Shown in pieces: positions 42,966 to 52,164 of a stretch of 64,000 nt of DNA. This stretch comes from Micromonospora lutea (GTDB taxonomy: Bacteria; Actinomycetota; Actinomycetes; Mycobacteriales; Micromonosporaceae). The translations under genes were made by a program, and so were the position numbers. The DNA is taken from assembly GCF_016863535.1 (NCBI RefSeq), contig NZ_BOPB01000009.1, positions 434,001 through 498,000 of the forward strand, written 5' to 3'. Numbering within the stretch: position 1 is the stretch's first letter; every line of letters begins with the position of its first letter. Under the pieces are notes generated by a model, which had not been told where the DNA came from, made no database searches, and saw nothing but the letters and a program-made list of their open reading frames with translations.

Positions 42966-44751
42966 ACCGGTCCGGACGCTGCTGCTGTGGTGCCCGGACT
43001 GGCCGGTACTCGCCGCCGAGATCGTCGACGGGGTGCCCGCCACCGGGGCGGTCGCGGTGCTGCACGCCAATCGGGTGATCGCCTGCTCGGAGCGGGCTCG
43101 CGCCGAGGGGGTACGCCGGGGGCTGCGTCGGCGGGAGGCGCAGGGACGCTGCTCCGAGCTCACCGTCGTCGACCACGATCCGGGGCGGGACGCGCGGGCG
43201 TTCGAGCCGGTGGTGGCCGCGGTGGAGGAGGTGGCGGTCGGGGTCGAGGTGATCCGTCCCGGTGCCTGTGCGCTGGCCGCGCGGGGACCGAGCCGCTATC
43301 TGGGTGGTGAGGAAGCAGCCGCCGAGCGGATCGTCGAGCACGTCGCCCTCAGTTGCGCGGTGGAGAGCCAGGTCGGTGTCGCCGCCGGGGTCTTCGCCGC
43401 GGGACTGGCCGCCCGGGAGGGGCGGATCGTGCCGCCCGGCGGGACGTCGGAGTTCCTGGCCGGTCAGCCCGTCGAGGCGCTCGGCCGTCCCGCCCTGGTC
43501 GACCTGCTGCGCCGGCTCGGGGTGCGTACGCTCGGCGACTTCGCCGCGCTGCCCGCCGGCGACGTGCTGGCCCGGTTCGGGTTCGACGGGGCGTTGGCCC
43601 ACCGGCTGGCCGCCGGACGGGACGACCGGCCACTCGCGGTGCGGCGTCCGCCGGTGGACCTGACGGTCACCGCCGACCTGGACGAGCCGATCGACCGGAT
43701 CGACGTGGCGGCGTTCGCGGCCCGGACGCTGGCCGAGCAACTGCACGAACGGCTCGCCGGGTACGGACTGGCCTGCACCCGTCTGGGCATCGAGGCGGTC
43801 ACCGCGCACGGTCAGGAACTGCACCGGGTCTGGCGGCACGATGGGTTGCTCACCGCGGCGGCGATCGCCGACCGGGTCCGCTGGCAACTGGACGGCTGGC
43901 TCTCCGGTGCTCGTGGCGGTGACCGGCCGGCCCGTCCCACGGCCGGGATCATCCGGTTGCGGCTGCTGCCGGACGGGGTGCTGGCCCGGGCCGGCCTGCA
44001 GCCCGGGCTGTGGGGGGAGACCGGCGCGGAACGCGAGCGGGCGCACCGCGCGTTGAGCCGGGTGCAGGGGCTGCTCGGCCCCGAGGCGGTGGTCACCGCC
44101 GTGCTCGGCGGGGGACGGTCCCCGGCCGACCAGACCCGGCTGGTGCCCTGGGGCGACGAACGCCTCCCGTCCCGCCCCGGTCCGCCGCCGCTACCGGGCG
44201 AGCCGGTCGCACACCCCGGCGGCGCGGCTGCTCCCGGCGTTGCCGGGGGATCGGCTGCCGTGGGGGCGGCTGGGGTCGGCGCTGACAGGTCCGGGTCCGG
44301 GTGGAAGCCGAACCGGGCCGGCGGTCGGGCGAATTCCGGGCCGGCCGTACCGCCCTGGCCGGGGCGACTGCCACCGCCCTCACCGGCCGTGGTGCTGCCC
44401 GTCCCGCTCACCGCGAGCGTGCTCGACGCCACCGGCGCGCCGGTCGTGGTGAGCGCCCGGCTGGCGGTCAGCGCGCCACCGGCCCGGCTGCGCATCAGCC
44501 CGGTGCCACCGCAGGCCACCAGCTCCACTCCCGCCCCGGGCTCCGCCGCTTCGGTCGCCGCCCTTCGTGGTGGCACGGTCGCGTCGGTCGAGATCGTCGG
44601 CTGGGCCGGCCCGTGGCCGGTCGACGAGCGATGGTGGGCCCCGGCCGAGGCCCGCCGCCGAGCCCGGTTCCAGGTCAGCCTGGCCGACGGCAGCGCCCTG
44701 CTGCTCGCCGTCGAGTCCGGCCAGTGGCTGCTGGAGGCGATCTATGACTGA
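42958..44751 (+). CDS. imuB: ImuB, catalytically inactive Y-family polymerase
   Basis: 597 residues from GTG 42958. It has the Y-family polymerase layout, but the catalytic DMD motif is replaced by LLLWCPDWPVLAAE and the SLDEA motif by RPGACALAARG, so it cannot polymerise. In mycobacteria ImuB is the clamp-binding hub of the mutasome with ImuA' and DnaE2. QTRLVPW in the C-terminal third could be the clamp motif. The C-terminal 150 residues hold a proline-rich spacer and a final WAGPWPVDERWWAP block typical of ImuB. Confidence 0.92.
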   Translation: MGEPVRTLLLWCPDWPVLAAEIVDGVPATGAVAVLHANRVIACSERARAEGVRRGLRRREAQGRCSELTVVDHDPGRDARAFEPVVAAVEEVAVGVEVIRPGACALAARGPSRYLGGEEAAAERIVEHVALSCAVESQVGVAAGVFAAGLAAREGRIVPPGGTSEFLAGQPVEALGRPALVDLLRRLGVRTLGDFAALPAGDVLARFGFDGALAHRLAAGRDDRPLAVRRPPVDLTVTADLDEPIDRIDVAAFAARTLAEQLHERLAGYGLACTRLGIEAVTAHGQELHRVWRHDGLLTAAAIADRVRWQLDGWLSGARGGDRPARPTAGIIRLRLLPDGVLARAGLQPGLWGETGAERERAHRALSRVQGLLGPEAVVTAVLGGGRSPADQTRLVPWGDERLPSRPGPPPLPGEPVAHPGGAAAPGVAGGSAAVGAAGVGADRSGSGWKPNRAGGRANSGPAVPPWPGRLPPPSPAVVLPVPLTASVLDATGAPVVVSARLAVSAPPARLRISPVPPQATSSTPAPGSAASVAALRGGTVASVEIVGWAGPWPVDERWWAPAEARRRARFQVSLADGSALLLAVESGQWLLEAIYD

Positions 44752-44817
44752 CGTGAATGTCAGTGCGAAACAGCCCCCCGGAGGGTCGTTTCGTACCAAG
44801 ATTCACCGGGTCTTCCG

Positions 44818-47800
44818 GTGAGTTTCCACAATCCGCGGTTGCCGTGGTGGGAGTTGGAGCGGGTGCTCTCCGGGCAGGGTGGCGGGGCGGGCAACGGTGG
44901 CGGGGCGGGTGAGGGTGGCGGGGCGGGCGACGGCGGGCGGCGGCACCTGCATGTGGTGGATCCGCTCGCGGTCGACGCCGACGGGGGTGACTCGCCGGCC
45001 TGGAGCCGGCGGCGGGAGCACTACCGGCCGCCGGAGCTGACCCGGCCCGAGGGCGTGCCGGCGTACGCCGAACTGCACGCGCACACCAACTTCAGTTTTC
45101 TCGACGGTGCCAGCCACCCCGAGGAGCTGGCCGAGGAGGCCGTCCGGTTGGGGCTCACCGCGCTCGCCGTCACCGACCACGACGGTTTCTACGGTGTGGT
45201 GCGGTTCGCCGAGGCGGCCCGCGCGCTGAGCCTGCCGACGATCTTCGGAGCGGAGTTGTCCCTCGGTCTGCCCGGCCCGCAGAACGGCGTACCCGACCCG
45301 CACGGCAACCACCTGCTGTTGCTGGCCCACGGTCACGAGGGGTACGCCCGGCTGGCCACGACGATCGCCCGCGCCCAGTTGCGGGGCGGTGAGAAGGGCC
45401 GCCCGGTCTACGGCGAGCTGGAGGAGATCGCCGCCGACCTGCGCGACCACGTGCTGGTGCTCACCGGCTGCCGTAAGGGGCACGTACCGGCCGCCCTGCT
45501 CACCGAGGGGGTCGACGCGGCAGCCCGCGAGCTGGACCGGCTCACCACGCTGTTCGGCGCGGAGACGGTGGCGGTGGAGCTGACCGACCACGGGCATCCG
45601 ATCGACGGTGACCGCAACGAGGCCCTGGCCGAGTTGGCCGGGGCCGCCGGGCTGCCCACGGTGGCCACGAACAACGTGCACTACGCGACCCCGGGGCGGC
45701 GTCGGTTGGCCACCACACTGGCCGCTGTCCGGGCCCGGCGCAGCCTGGACGAGATCGACGGCTGGTTGCCCGCGGCGGGTACCGCCCATCTGCGGGACGG
45801 TGCCGAGATGGCGGCCCGGTTCGCCGCCTACCCGGGTGCGGTGGCCCGAGCCGCCGAGTTCGGCGCCGAGCTGGCCTTCGATCTCCAGCTCGTCGCGCCG
45901 CAACTGCCGGCGTACCCGGTGCCGCCGGGGCACACCGAGATGAGCTGGCTGCGCCACCTCACCGAGGCCGGCGCGCGGGAACGCTACGGCCCGCGCGAGG
46001 CGCACCCGCAGGCGTACGCGCAGCTCGACCACGAGCTGAACATGATCGAGGAACTGGGCTTCCCCGGCTACTTCCTGGTGGTGTACGACATCGTCGACTT
46101 CTGCCGCCGGAAGGACATCTACTGCCAGGGCCGGGGTTCGGCGGCGAACTCGGCGGTCTGCTACGCGCTGCGGATCACCAACGTGGACGCGGTCCGGCAC
46201 CGGTTGCTGTTCGAACGGTTCCTGGCTCCCGAACGTGACGGGCCGCCCGACATCGACGTGGACATCGAGTCCGACCGCCGGGAGGAGGTCATCCAGCACG
46301 TCTACGCCCGGTACGGCCGGGAGCACACCGCCCAGGTCGCCAACGTGATCTCCTACCGGCCCCGCTCCGCGGTGCGGGACGTGGCCAAGGCGTTCGGCTT
46401 CCCACCCGGCCAGCAGGACGCGTGGAGCAAGCAGATCGACCGGTGGGGCGAGGTGGCCACGATGGACGTACCGGAGATCCCCGAGCAGGTGGTCGCGTAC
46501 GCCAACGAGCTGCAGACGTTCCCCCGGCACCTGGGCATCCACTCCGGTGGCATGGTGATCTGCGACCGGCCGGTGATCGAGGTCTGCCCGGTGGAGTGGG
46601 GTCGGATGCCCGGCCGCAGCGTGCTCCAATGGGACAAGGACGACTGCGCCGCCGTCGGACTGGTCAAGTTCGACCTGCTCGGCCTCGGCATGCTGTCCGC
46701 ACTGCACTACGGCTACGACATGATCGGGATGAGCCTGGACCTCGGCGACATGGCGCTGGACGACCCCGAGGTCTACGACATGCTCTGCCGGGCCGACTCG
46801 GTCGGGGTGTTCCAGGTGGAGAGTCGAGCCCAGATGGCCACCCTGCCCCGGCTGCGGCCCCGCGAATTCTACGACCTGGTGGTCGAGGTGGCGCTGATCC
46901 GGCCCGGGCCGATCCAGGGCGGCTCGGTGCATCCGTACATCCGGCGCAAGAACGGCCAGGAGCCGGTGACCTTCGCGCACCCGCTGATGCGCAACGCGCT
47001 GGAGAAGACCCTCGGCGTGCCACTGTTCCAGGAGCAGCTGATGCAGCTCGCCATCGATCTGGCCGGCTTCGACGCGGCCGAGGCCGACCAACTGCGCCGG
47101 GCGATGGGCGCCAAACGGTCGGTGCAGCGGATGGAGCAGATCGCCGACCGGCTCTACGCCGGCATGGCGGAGCGCGGCATCACCGGCGAGTTGGCCGACG
47201 ACGTCTACCGCAAGCTCACCGCGTTCGCCAGCTACGGTTTCCCGGAGAGCCACGCGATGAGTTTCGCCTACCTGGTCTACGCCAGTTCCTGGCTGAAGCG
47301 CTACCACCCGGGCCCGTTCCTGGCCGCGCTGCTGAGCGCCCAGCCGATGGGTTTCTATTCGCCGCAGACCCTGGTCGACGATGCCCGCCGGCACGGCGTG
47401 GAGGTTCGCCGCCCGGACGTCAACGCCAGCGGCGCGAAGCCGGTGCTGGAGTCCACCCCGGAGACCCGCTGGGGCAGTCAGCCGGGGGAGCCACCGCACG
47501 CCTGGGGGCTGGGCGGGCCGGCCGTGCGGCTCGGACTGTCCAGTGTGCGTACCCTCGGCGAAGGCGTGGCCGAGCGGATCGAGGCCGAGCGGACGGCGAA
47601 CGGGCCGTACCGCGACATGCCGGACCTGGCCCGGCGGGTGGGTCTGACCGCCGCGCAGTTGGAGGCGCTGGCCACTGCGGACGCCTTCGCCTGTTTCGGG
47701 ATGACCCGCCGGCAGGCGCTCTGGGCGGCCGGCGCGGCGGCCCAGGAGCGGCCCGGCCGGTTGCCCGGCACGGTGACCGGTACGGCGGCACCAGTGCTGC

Positions 47801-48219
47801 CCGGGATGGAGGAGGTGGACCGGTTGGTCGCCGACGTCTGGGCCACCGGGTTGTCGCCGGAGAGCCATCCGGCCCGGTTCATCCGTCCGCAACTGGATGC
47901 CGTGGGCGCGGTGCCGATCGACCGGTTGGGCCGGGTGGAGCCGGGTCGGCGGATCCGGGTCGGTGGGATCGTCACCCACCGGCAACGGCCGGCGACGGCG
48001 GGTGGGGTCACCTTCCTCAACCTGGAGGACGAAACCGGCATGCTCAACGTCACCTGCTCGCCGGGGCTGTGGCAGCGGCATCGGCGGGTGGCCCGCACCA
48101 GCGCGGCGTTGGTGGTGCGGGGGCGGCTACAGCGGCACGAGGGGGTGGTCAACCTGGTCGCCGACCGGTTGGACGCCATCGAACCACCGGTCCGCCCCAC
48201 CTCCCGGGACTTCCGCTGA
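44818..48219 (+). CDS. dnaE2: Error-prone DNA polymerase III alpha subunit
   Basis: 1133 residues from GTG 44818. Domains: N-terminal PHP (YAELHAHTNFSFLDGASHPEEL and VTDHDGFYG), C-family polymerase palm with catalytic aspartates in PPDIDVDIESDRREEV and GRGSAANSAVCYAL, and a C-terminal OB fold (RIRVGGIVTHRQRPATAGG...). It is the translesion polymerase of the SOS mutasome. It follows imuB by 66 bases with no terminator, so it is probably in the LexA-controlled operon. Length and start (SFHNPRLPWWELE) match DnaE2 rather than DnaE1. Confidence 0.95.
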   Translation: MSFHNPRLPWWELERVLSGQGGGAGNGGGAGEGGGAGDGGRRHLHVVDPLAVDADGGDSPAWSRRREHYRPPELTRPEGVPAYAELHAHTNFSFLDGASHPEELAEEAVRLGLTALAVTDHDGFYGVVRFAEAARALSLPTIFGAELSLGLPGPQNGVPDPHGNHLLLLAHGHEGYARLATTIARAQLRGGEKGRPVYGELEEIAADLRDHVLVLTGCRKGHVPAALLTEGVDAAARELDRLTTLFGAETVAVELTDHGHPIDGDRNEALAELAGAAGLPTVATNNVHYATPGRRRLATTLAAVRARRSLDEIDGWLPAAGTAHLRDGAEMAARFAAYPGAVARAAEFGAELAFDLQLVAPQLPAYPVPPGHTEMSWLRHLTEAGARERYGPREAHPQAYAQLDHELNMIEELGFPGYFLVVYDIVDFCRRKDIYCQGRGSAANSAVCYALRITNVDAVRHRLLFERFLAPERDGPPDIDVDIESDRREEVIQHVYARYGREHTAQVANVISYRPRSAVRDVAKAFGFPPGQQDAWSKQIDRWGEVATMDVPEIPEQVVAYANELQTFPRHLGIHSGGMVICDRPVIEVCPVEWGRMPGRSVLQWDKDDCAAVGLVKFDLLGLGMLSALHYGYDMIGMSLDLGDMALDDPEVYDMLCRADSVGVFQVESRAQMATLPRLRPREFYDLVVEVALIRPGPIQGGSVHPYIRRKNGQEPVTFAHPLMRNALEKTLGVPLFQEQLMQLAIDLAGFDAAEADQLRRAMGAKRSVQRMEQIADRLYAGMAERGITGELADDVYRKLTAFASYGFPESHAMSFAYLVYASSWLKRYHPGPFLAALLSAQPMGFYSPQTLVDDARRHGVEVRRPDVNASGAKPVLESTPETRWGSQPGEPPHAWGLGGPAVRLGLSSVRTLGEGVAERIEAERTANGPYRDMPDLARRVGLTAAQLEALATADAFACFGMTRRQALWAAGAAAQERPGRLPGTVTGTAAPVLPGMEEVDRLVADVWATGLSPESHPARFIRPQLDAVGAVPIDRLGRVEPGRRIRVGGIVTHRQRPATAGGVTFLNLEDETGMLNVTCSPGLWQRHRRVARTSAALVVRGRLQRHEGVVNLVADRLDAIEPPVRPTSRDFR

Positions 48220-48270
48220 CGGCAGGACGACGGCGGGCAGGTGCCCCCTGGCGATCTGTTCCCGGCTGAC

Positions 48271-48276
48271 TAGGCT
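48271..48276 (+). promoter_or_regulatory. Leaderless -10 box of the methyltransferase gene
   Basis: TAGGCT ends seven bases before the GTG at 48284. Confidence 0.5.
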
Positions 48277-48283
48277 CGACCGA

Positions 48284-49030
48284 GTGGAACAGACCTCAGG
48301 CCCGGCCGGGCCGCCGCTCACCCCCCGTACCGCCGTGGTCTGGTCGGTGCTGCGCGCCGAGCTGGACCGTCGGCCGGCCACCGAGCTGACCGTGCTGGAC
48401 GTGGGGGGTGGCACCGGCGGGTTCGCGGTGCCGCTGGCCCGGGCCGGGCACCGGGTGACCGTGGTCGACGCCAGTCCCGACGCGCTCGCCGCGCTCAGTC
48501 GCCGGGCCGCGGAGGCGGGGGTGGCCGAGCGGGTACGCGCGGTGCAGGGCGACGGCGACGCGTTGGCCGGGTTGGTCGAGCCGGCCAGCGTCGACCTGGT
48601 GCTCTGCCACGCCGTGCTGGAGGTCGTCGACGACCCGGCCCCGGTGGTGTCCGCGCTCGCCGGTGTGCTGCGACCGGGTGGTGCGGCGAGTGTGCTGGTC
48701 GCCGGGCGGGCCGCTGCGGTGCTCGGCCGGGCGATGAACGGGCACCTCGATGTGGCGGCGACGCTGGCCGCCGACCCGGCGGGTGCCGCCGGCGCCCGGG
48801 ACACCCTGCGCCGCCGTTTCGACGTCGAGGGCGCCGCCGCGCTGCTGGCCGCCGCCGGGCTGAGCGTGGAGGAGATCCACGGCGTACGCGTCCTCGCCGA
48901 CCTGCTGCCCGCGGCGGTGGCGGACGGTCAGGCCGCTGCGCTGGTCGAGTTGGAGCGGACGCTAGCCGCGCGACCACCCTGGCGGGACGTCGCGGCCCAG
49001 CTGCACCTGTTCGCCCGCCGCCCGGCATGA
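48284..49030 (+). CDS. SAM-dependent methyltransferase, class I
   Basis: 248 residues. The SAM site is LTVLDVGGGTGGFAVPLA, followed by VTVVDASPDALAAL, VQGDGDAL and LVLCHAVLEVVDDP. This resembles UbiE/SmtA-type small-molecule or tRNA methyltransferases; the substrate is not known. Its stop overlaps the next gene as ATGA. Confidence 0.87.
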   Translation: MEQTSGPAGPPLTPRTAVVWSVLRAELDRRPATELTVLDVGGGTGGFAVPLARAGHRVTVVDASPDALAALSRRAAEAGVAERVRAVQGDGDALAGLVEPASVDLVLCHAVLEVVDDPAPVVSALAGVLRPGGAASVLVAGRAAAVLGRAMNGHLDVAATLAADPAGAAGARDTLRRRFDVEGAAALLAAAGLSVEEIHGVRVLADLLPAAVADGQAAALVELERTLAARPPWRDVAAQLHLFARRPA

Positions 49031-50262
49031 CCGGCCCCGCCGGCACCCCCGTTCCCGGCCCCCGGCCGGTGTTAGGAGGGGGCCCTTCCTATACAGCAGG
49101 CGTTAACAAGGTGCCCTTCCTTACTCCCGTCGCGCCGGGATATGGGGGCGGGAGCCTCGCCGACGTGCTGCCCAGCGCGCTGGCCGTGCTCGGCGTCCCC
49201 GGTGTCGCGGACCCGCTCGGTCTGGCCGCCGAGCTGTCGGGGGTACGCCGGATCGCGGTACTGCTGGTCGACGGCCTCGGCTGGTACCAGATCCCGACCG
49301 CCGCACCGCACGCGCCGACGCTGGCCGGGCTGGCTGCCGCGTCGGGGCGTCCGCTCACCTCCGGATTCCCCTCCACCACCCCCACCAGCCTGGTCACCCT
49401 CGGCACCGGCGTGGCCTCCGGCGCGCACGGGGTGATCGGCTTCACCGTGCGCGTCCCCGGCACCGAGCGGGTGCTCAACCACATCGAGTGGCGCGACGGC
49501 GACCCCGATCCGCTGCGCTGGCAGCCGGTCCCCACCCAACTCGAACGGGCCCGGGCGGCGGGAGTGGCGGTCACCGTGGTGAGCCGGCCGGAGTTCGGCG
49601 GCACCGGCCTGACCCTGGCCGCGAATCGGGGCGGTGACTACCGGGGCGCGGCCGGGGTCGACGCGGTGGCCGCCACCACGCTGGCCGCGCTGACCGCAGG
49701 CCCCGGCCCGACCCTGGTGTCCGCCTACCACCCGGACGTCGACCGGCACGGTCACCTCAGCGGCGTCGACTCGCTGCCGTGGCGGGCGGCGGTGACCGAG
49801 TTGGACGGGTTGTTGGCCCGGCTGGTGGACGGACTGCCGTCCGACGCCGCGCTGCTGGTCACCGCCGACCACGGGCAGCTCAACATCCCCGACACCGACC
49901 GGTTCGACCTGGACACCGACCCCCGGCTGACCGACGGGGTGCAGGTGGTCGCGGGCGAGCCCCGGGTGCGCTACCTGCACGTCGCCCCGGGGGCCACCGC
50001 CGACGTGGTGGCCGCCTGGTCGGCCGTGCTCGGCACCGCCGCCCGGGTGCTGACCCGGGAGGAGGCGGTGGCCAGCGGCCGGTTCGGGCCGGTGGCCACC
50101 GGCCACCTGGACCGGATCGGCGACGTCGTGGTGGTCTGCAACGACACGTACGCCGTGCTGGCCAGTCGGTCGGAACCGCCGATGGTGTCCCGATTGGTGG
50201 CCTTCCACGGTGCGGACACGGCGGCCGAGATGACGATTCCACTGCTGGTGGTGCGGGGCTGA
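49027..50262 (+). CDS. Alkaline phosphatase-superfamily phosphodiesterase/nucleotide pyrophosphatase
   Basis: 411 residues from ATG 49027 (ATGA overlap). Metal-binding blocks of the superfamily are VLLVDGLGWYQIP, the nucleophile threonine region GFPSTTPTSLVTLGTG, YHPDVDRHGH and LLVTADHGQLN, so it should hydrolyse phospho-di/monoesters. The bipartite repeat (49069-49124) lies inside the first 35 codons and stays in frame. GTG codons at 49111 and 49165 are alternative starts beyond most or all of it. Family-type sequence begins at about SLADVLPSALAVLGVPG. Confidence 0.85.
   Translation: MTGPAGTPVPGPRPVLGGGPSYTAGVNKVPFLTPVAPGYGGGSLADVLPSALAVLGVPGVADPLGLAAELSGVRRIAVLLVDGLGWYQIPTAAPHAPTLAGLAAASGRPLTSGFPSTTPTSLVTLGTGVASGAHGVIGFTVRVPGTERVLNHIEWRDGDPDPLRWQPVPTQLERARAAGVAVTVVSRPEFGGTGLTLAANRGGDYRGAAGVDAVAATTLAALTAGPGPTLVSAYHPDVDRHGHLSGVDSLPWRAAVTELDGLLARLVDGLPSDAALLVTADHGQLNIPDTDRFDLDTDPRLTDGVQVVAGEPRVRYLHVAPGATADVVAAWSAVLGTAARVLTREEAVASGRFGPVATGHLDRIGDVVVVCNDTYAVLASRSEPPMVSRLVAFHGADTAAEMTIPLLVVRG
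49069..49124. repeat. Bipartite palindromic repeat, copy 3, inside a coding frame
   Basis: Units at 49069-49094 and 49100-49124, starts 31 bases apart as in the other two copies. In the frame of the phosphodiesterase gene it encodes VLGGGPSYTAGVNKVPFLT without a stop. Confidence 0.75.
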
Positions 50263-50288
50263 CCGGCGAGGATGTCGCTCTCGCGGGC

Positions 50289-50294
50289 TAATCT
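50289..50294 (+). promoter_or_regulatory. Leaderless -10 box of dinB
   Basis: TAATCT ends exactly six bases before the GTG at 50301. No LexA box is seen, so this DinB is probably not under direct SOS control. Confidence 0.6.
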
Positions 50295-50300
50295 GCGCGG

Positions 50301-51560
50301 GTGGGCCGCAGCCAGTCGCTCCCCCGGGGCGGCGATTCCCGGTTCGGAGCCGACGCCGATGACGCCGGGTGTCCGATCCTGCACGTCGACATGGACGCCT
50401 TCTACGCCTCGGTGGAGGTCCGTCATCGACCAGAGCTGCGCGGCCGTGCCGTCGTGGTCGGCGGGCTCGGCCCGCGCGGCGTGGTCAGTTCGGCCAGCTA
50501 CGAGGCCCGGCGGTACGGCGTACGCAGCGCCATGCCCACGATGCGGGCCCGGGCGCTCTGCCCCCACGCGGTCTTCCTCGCCCCCGACTTCGCCAGCTAC
50601 TCGGCGGCCTCGCGAGCGGTCATGCAGATCCTCCGTGACGTCACGCCGCTGGTCGAGCCACTCTCTCTGGACGAGGCGTTCCTCGACGTCGCCGGTGCCC
50701 GGCGACTGTTCGGGCGGCCGGCGGCGATCGCCCGCCGCATCCGGGAGCGGGTCGCCGAGGAGCAGGAGCTGACCTGCTCGGTAGGGGTCGCACCAAGCAA
50801 GTTCGTGGCCAAGCTCGGCTCGACCCGGGCGAAGCCCGACGGTCTGCTCGTGGTGCCAACCGACCGGGTGCTCGAATTCCTCCACCCGCTTCCGGTCGCC
50901 GCGCTGTGGGGGGTGGGGGAACGCTCCGAGCAGGCACTGCTGCGGCTCGGTCTGCGTACCGTCGGTGATGTGGCGCAGGCCCCGCTGGGGATGCTGCGGA
51001 CCGCGCTCGGCGAGGCGGTTGCCGCGCACCTGCACGAGCTGTCCTGGGGGCGCGACCCACGCCGGGTCAACCCGGAGCAGGCGGAGAAGTCGATCGGCGC
51101 GGAGGTCACCTTCGACGTGGACGTCGACGATCCGGCCGAGATCCGTCGTACGCTGCTGGCCCTGGCCGAGAAGGTCGGCGCCCGGCTACGGGCCGCCGGT
51201 CAGGTGGGACGGACGATCTCGCTCAAGGTGCGTTTCGCCGACTTCCGCACGGTGAGCCGGGCCCGCACCCTGGACGTGCCCACCGATGTGGCCCGGGAGT
51301 TGTTCGACACGTCGTGGGCGCTCTACACCGCGTTGAACCCGGGTGAGCGGATCCGTCTGCTCGGCGTCCGGGCGGAGGGACTGACCGCGGCGGCGGAAAC
51401 CCCGCAGCAGCTCACCCTCGGGCAGCCGGAGCGCGGCTGGCGGGAGGCGGAGGTCGCCGCGGACGCGGCGGCCGCCCGTTTCGGGCGATCCGTCATAGGA
51501 CCGGCCAGTCTTCTCAGCGGGCGCGATCCCCGACGAAACGAAAATCCGACCCGGCCGTAG
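50301..51560 (+). CDS. dinB: DNA polymerase IV (Y family)
   Basis: 419 residues. Catalytic residues are intact: HVDMDAFYASVE (D30, D32) and SLDEAFLDVAG. It also has SYEARRYGVRSAMP, TCSVGVAPSKFVAKLGS and the helix-hairpin-helix region LWGVGERSEQALLRLG. The C-terminal little finger ends in QQLTLGQ, a beta-clamp motif. It is a distributive translesion polymerase. An extra N-terminal 24 residues precede the usual start. It is distinct from the dead ImuB upstream. Confidence 0.94.
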   Translation: MGRSQSLPRGGDSRFGADADDAGCPILHVDMDAFYASVEVRHRPELRGRAVVVGGLGPRGVVSSASYEARRYGVRSAMPTMRARALCPHAVFLAPDFASYSAASRAVMQILRDVTPLVEPLSLDEAFLDVAGARRLFGRPAAIARRIRERVAEEQELTCSVGVAPSKFVAKLGSTRAKPDGLLVVPTDRVLEFLHPLPVAALWGVGERSEQALLRLGLRTVGDVAQAPLGMLRTALGEAVAAHLHELSWGRDPRRVNPEQAEKSIGAEVTFDVDVDDPAEIRRTLLALAEKVGARLRAAGQVGRTISLKVRFADFRTVSRARTLDVPTDVARELFDTSWALYTALNPGERIRLLGVRAEGLTAAAETPQQLTLGQPERGWREAEVAADAAAARFGRSVIGPASLLSGRDPRRNENPTRP

Positions 51561-51593
51561 GTCGTCCCGCTTTCCGACGCGCGAGGGCCCTCG

Positions 51594-51599
51594 TAGACT
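51594..51599 (+). promoter_or_regulatory. -10 box of the DUF3040 gene
   Basis: TAGACT with TTTCCG 17 bases upstream (51571-51576) as a weak -35. The predicted leader of about 70 bases contains a hairpin TCGGTCC-GACC-GGACCGA (51634-51651). Confidence 0.45.
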
Positions 51600-51675
51600 T
51601 GCGGGTAAGCAGCCGGTTGGCTGCCACGGTCTGTCGGTCCGACCGGACCGACCAACGTGACCGGGGAGGAGTGCC

Positions 51676-52071
51676 GTGCCGCTCTCGGAGCACGAGCAGC
51701 GGCTGTTCGAGCAGATCGAGCGGTCGCTTGCCGAGGACCCCAAGTTCGCCTCGGCCGTGCGCGCCAGCGATCCGCGCTTCCACGCGCGGCGTCGCCTGCT
51801 CGTCGCTGCCGGCGTGATCATCGCTGGTTTGGCGTTGCTGGTCTATGGCGCGGTGATCAAGACTCCGCCGTTGGCAGTGGCGGGATTCGTAGTCATGTTG
51901 GCCTCGGCCGCGTTCGCGGTGCAGTCGCACCGTCGGGCGCAGTCACCCGACCTGCACGTCGTCGGGGGCACGGCGAGTCGTCGCCGGTCCCGAGGCCGTG
52001 CCGGCCGGAAGTCGGGTTTCCTCGACCGGATGGAGGACCGGTGGCGGCAGCGCCCGGAGGGGCACCGCTGA
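51676..52071 (+). CDS. DUF3040 membrane protein
   Basis: 131 residues from GTG 51676, with GGAGG upstream. The start PLSEHEQRLFEQIERSLAEDPKFA is the DUF3040 signature. Two membrane helices follow (LLVAAGVIIAGLALLVYGAV and LAVAGFVVMLASAAFAV). The basic C-terminal tail (RRRSRGRAGRKSGFLDRMEDRW) would be cytoplasmic. The family occurs near the division cluster in many actinobacteria; function is unknown. Confidence 0.88.
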   Translation: MPLSEHEQRLFEQIERSLAEDPKFASAVRASDPRFHARRRLLVAAGVIIAGLALLVYGAVIKTPPLAVAGFVVMLASAAFAVQSHRRAQSPDLHVVGGTASRRRSRGRAGRKSGFLDRMEDRWRQRPEGHR

Positions 52072-52100
52072 CCCCGTTCCGCCACTGACGCGGAAACACG

Positions 52101-52128
52101 TCACCCCGGGCCGACCTGCCCGGGGTGA
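52101..52128 (+). terminator. Hairpin terminator after the DUF3040 gene
   Basis: TCACCCCGGGC (52101-52111) pairs perfectly with 52118-52128 around a six-base loop. Confidence 0.65.
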
Positions 52129-52164
52129 GTGCCGTGTGTCGTCACGGGCATCCGACCGTCCGGC

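Noticed and set aside
44752..44817. Additional LexA box before dnaE2
   Set aside because: GAAAC/GTTTC-like sequence is present, but spacing and bases do not fit TCGAAC-N4-GTTCGA.
44803..48081. Very long minus-strand open frame opposite dnaE2
   Set aside because: It is the complement of a GC-rich coding sequence, with low-complexity H/Q/R/G composition and no domains; dnaE2 is the real gene.
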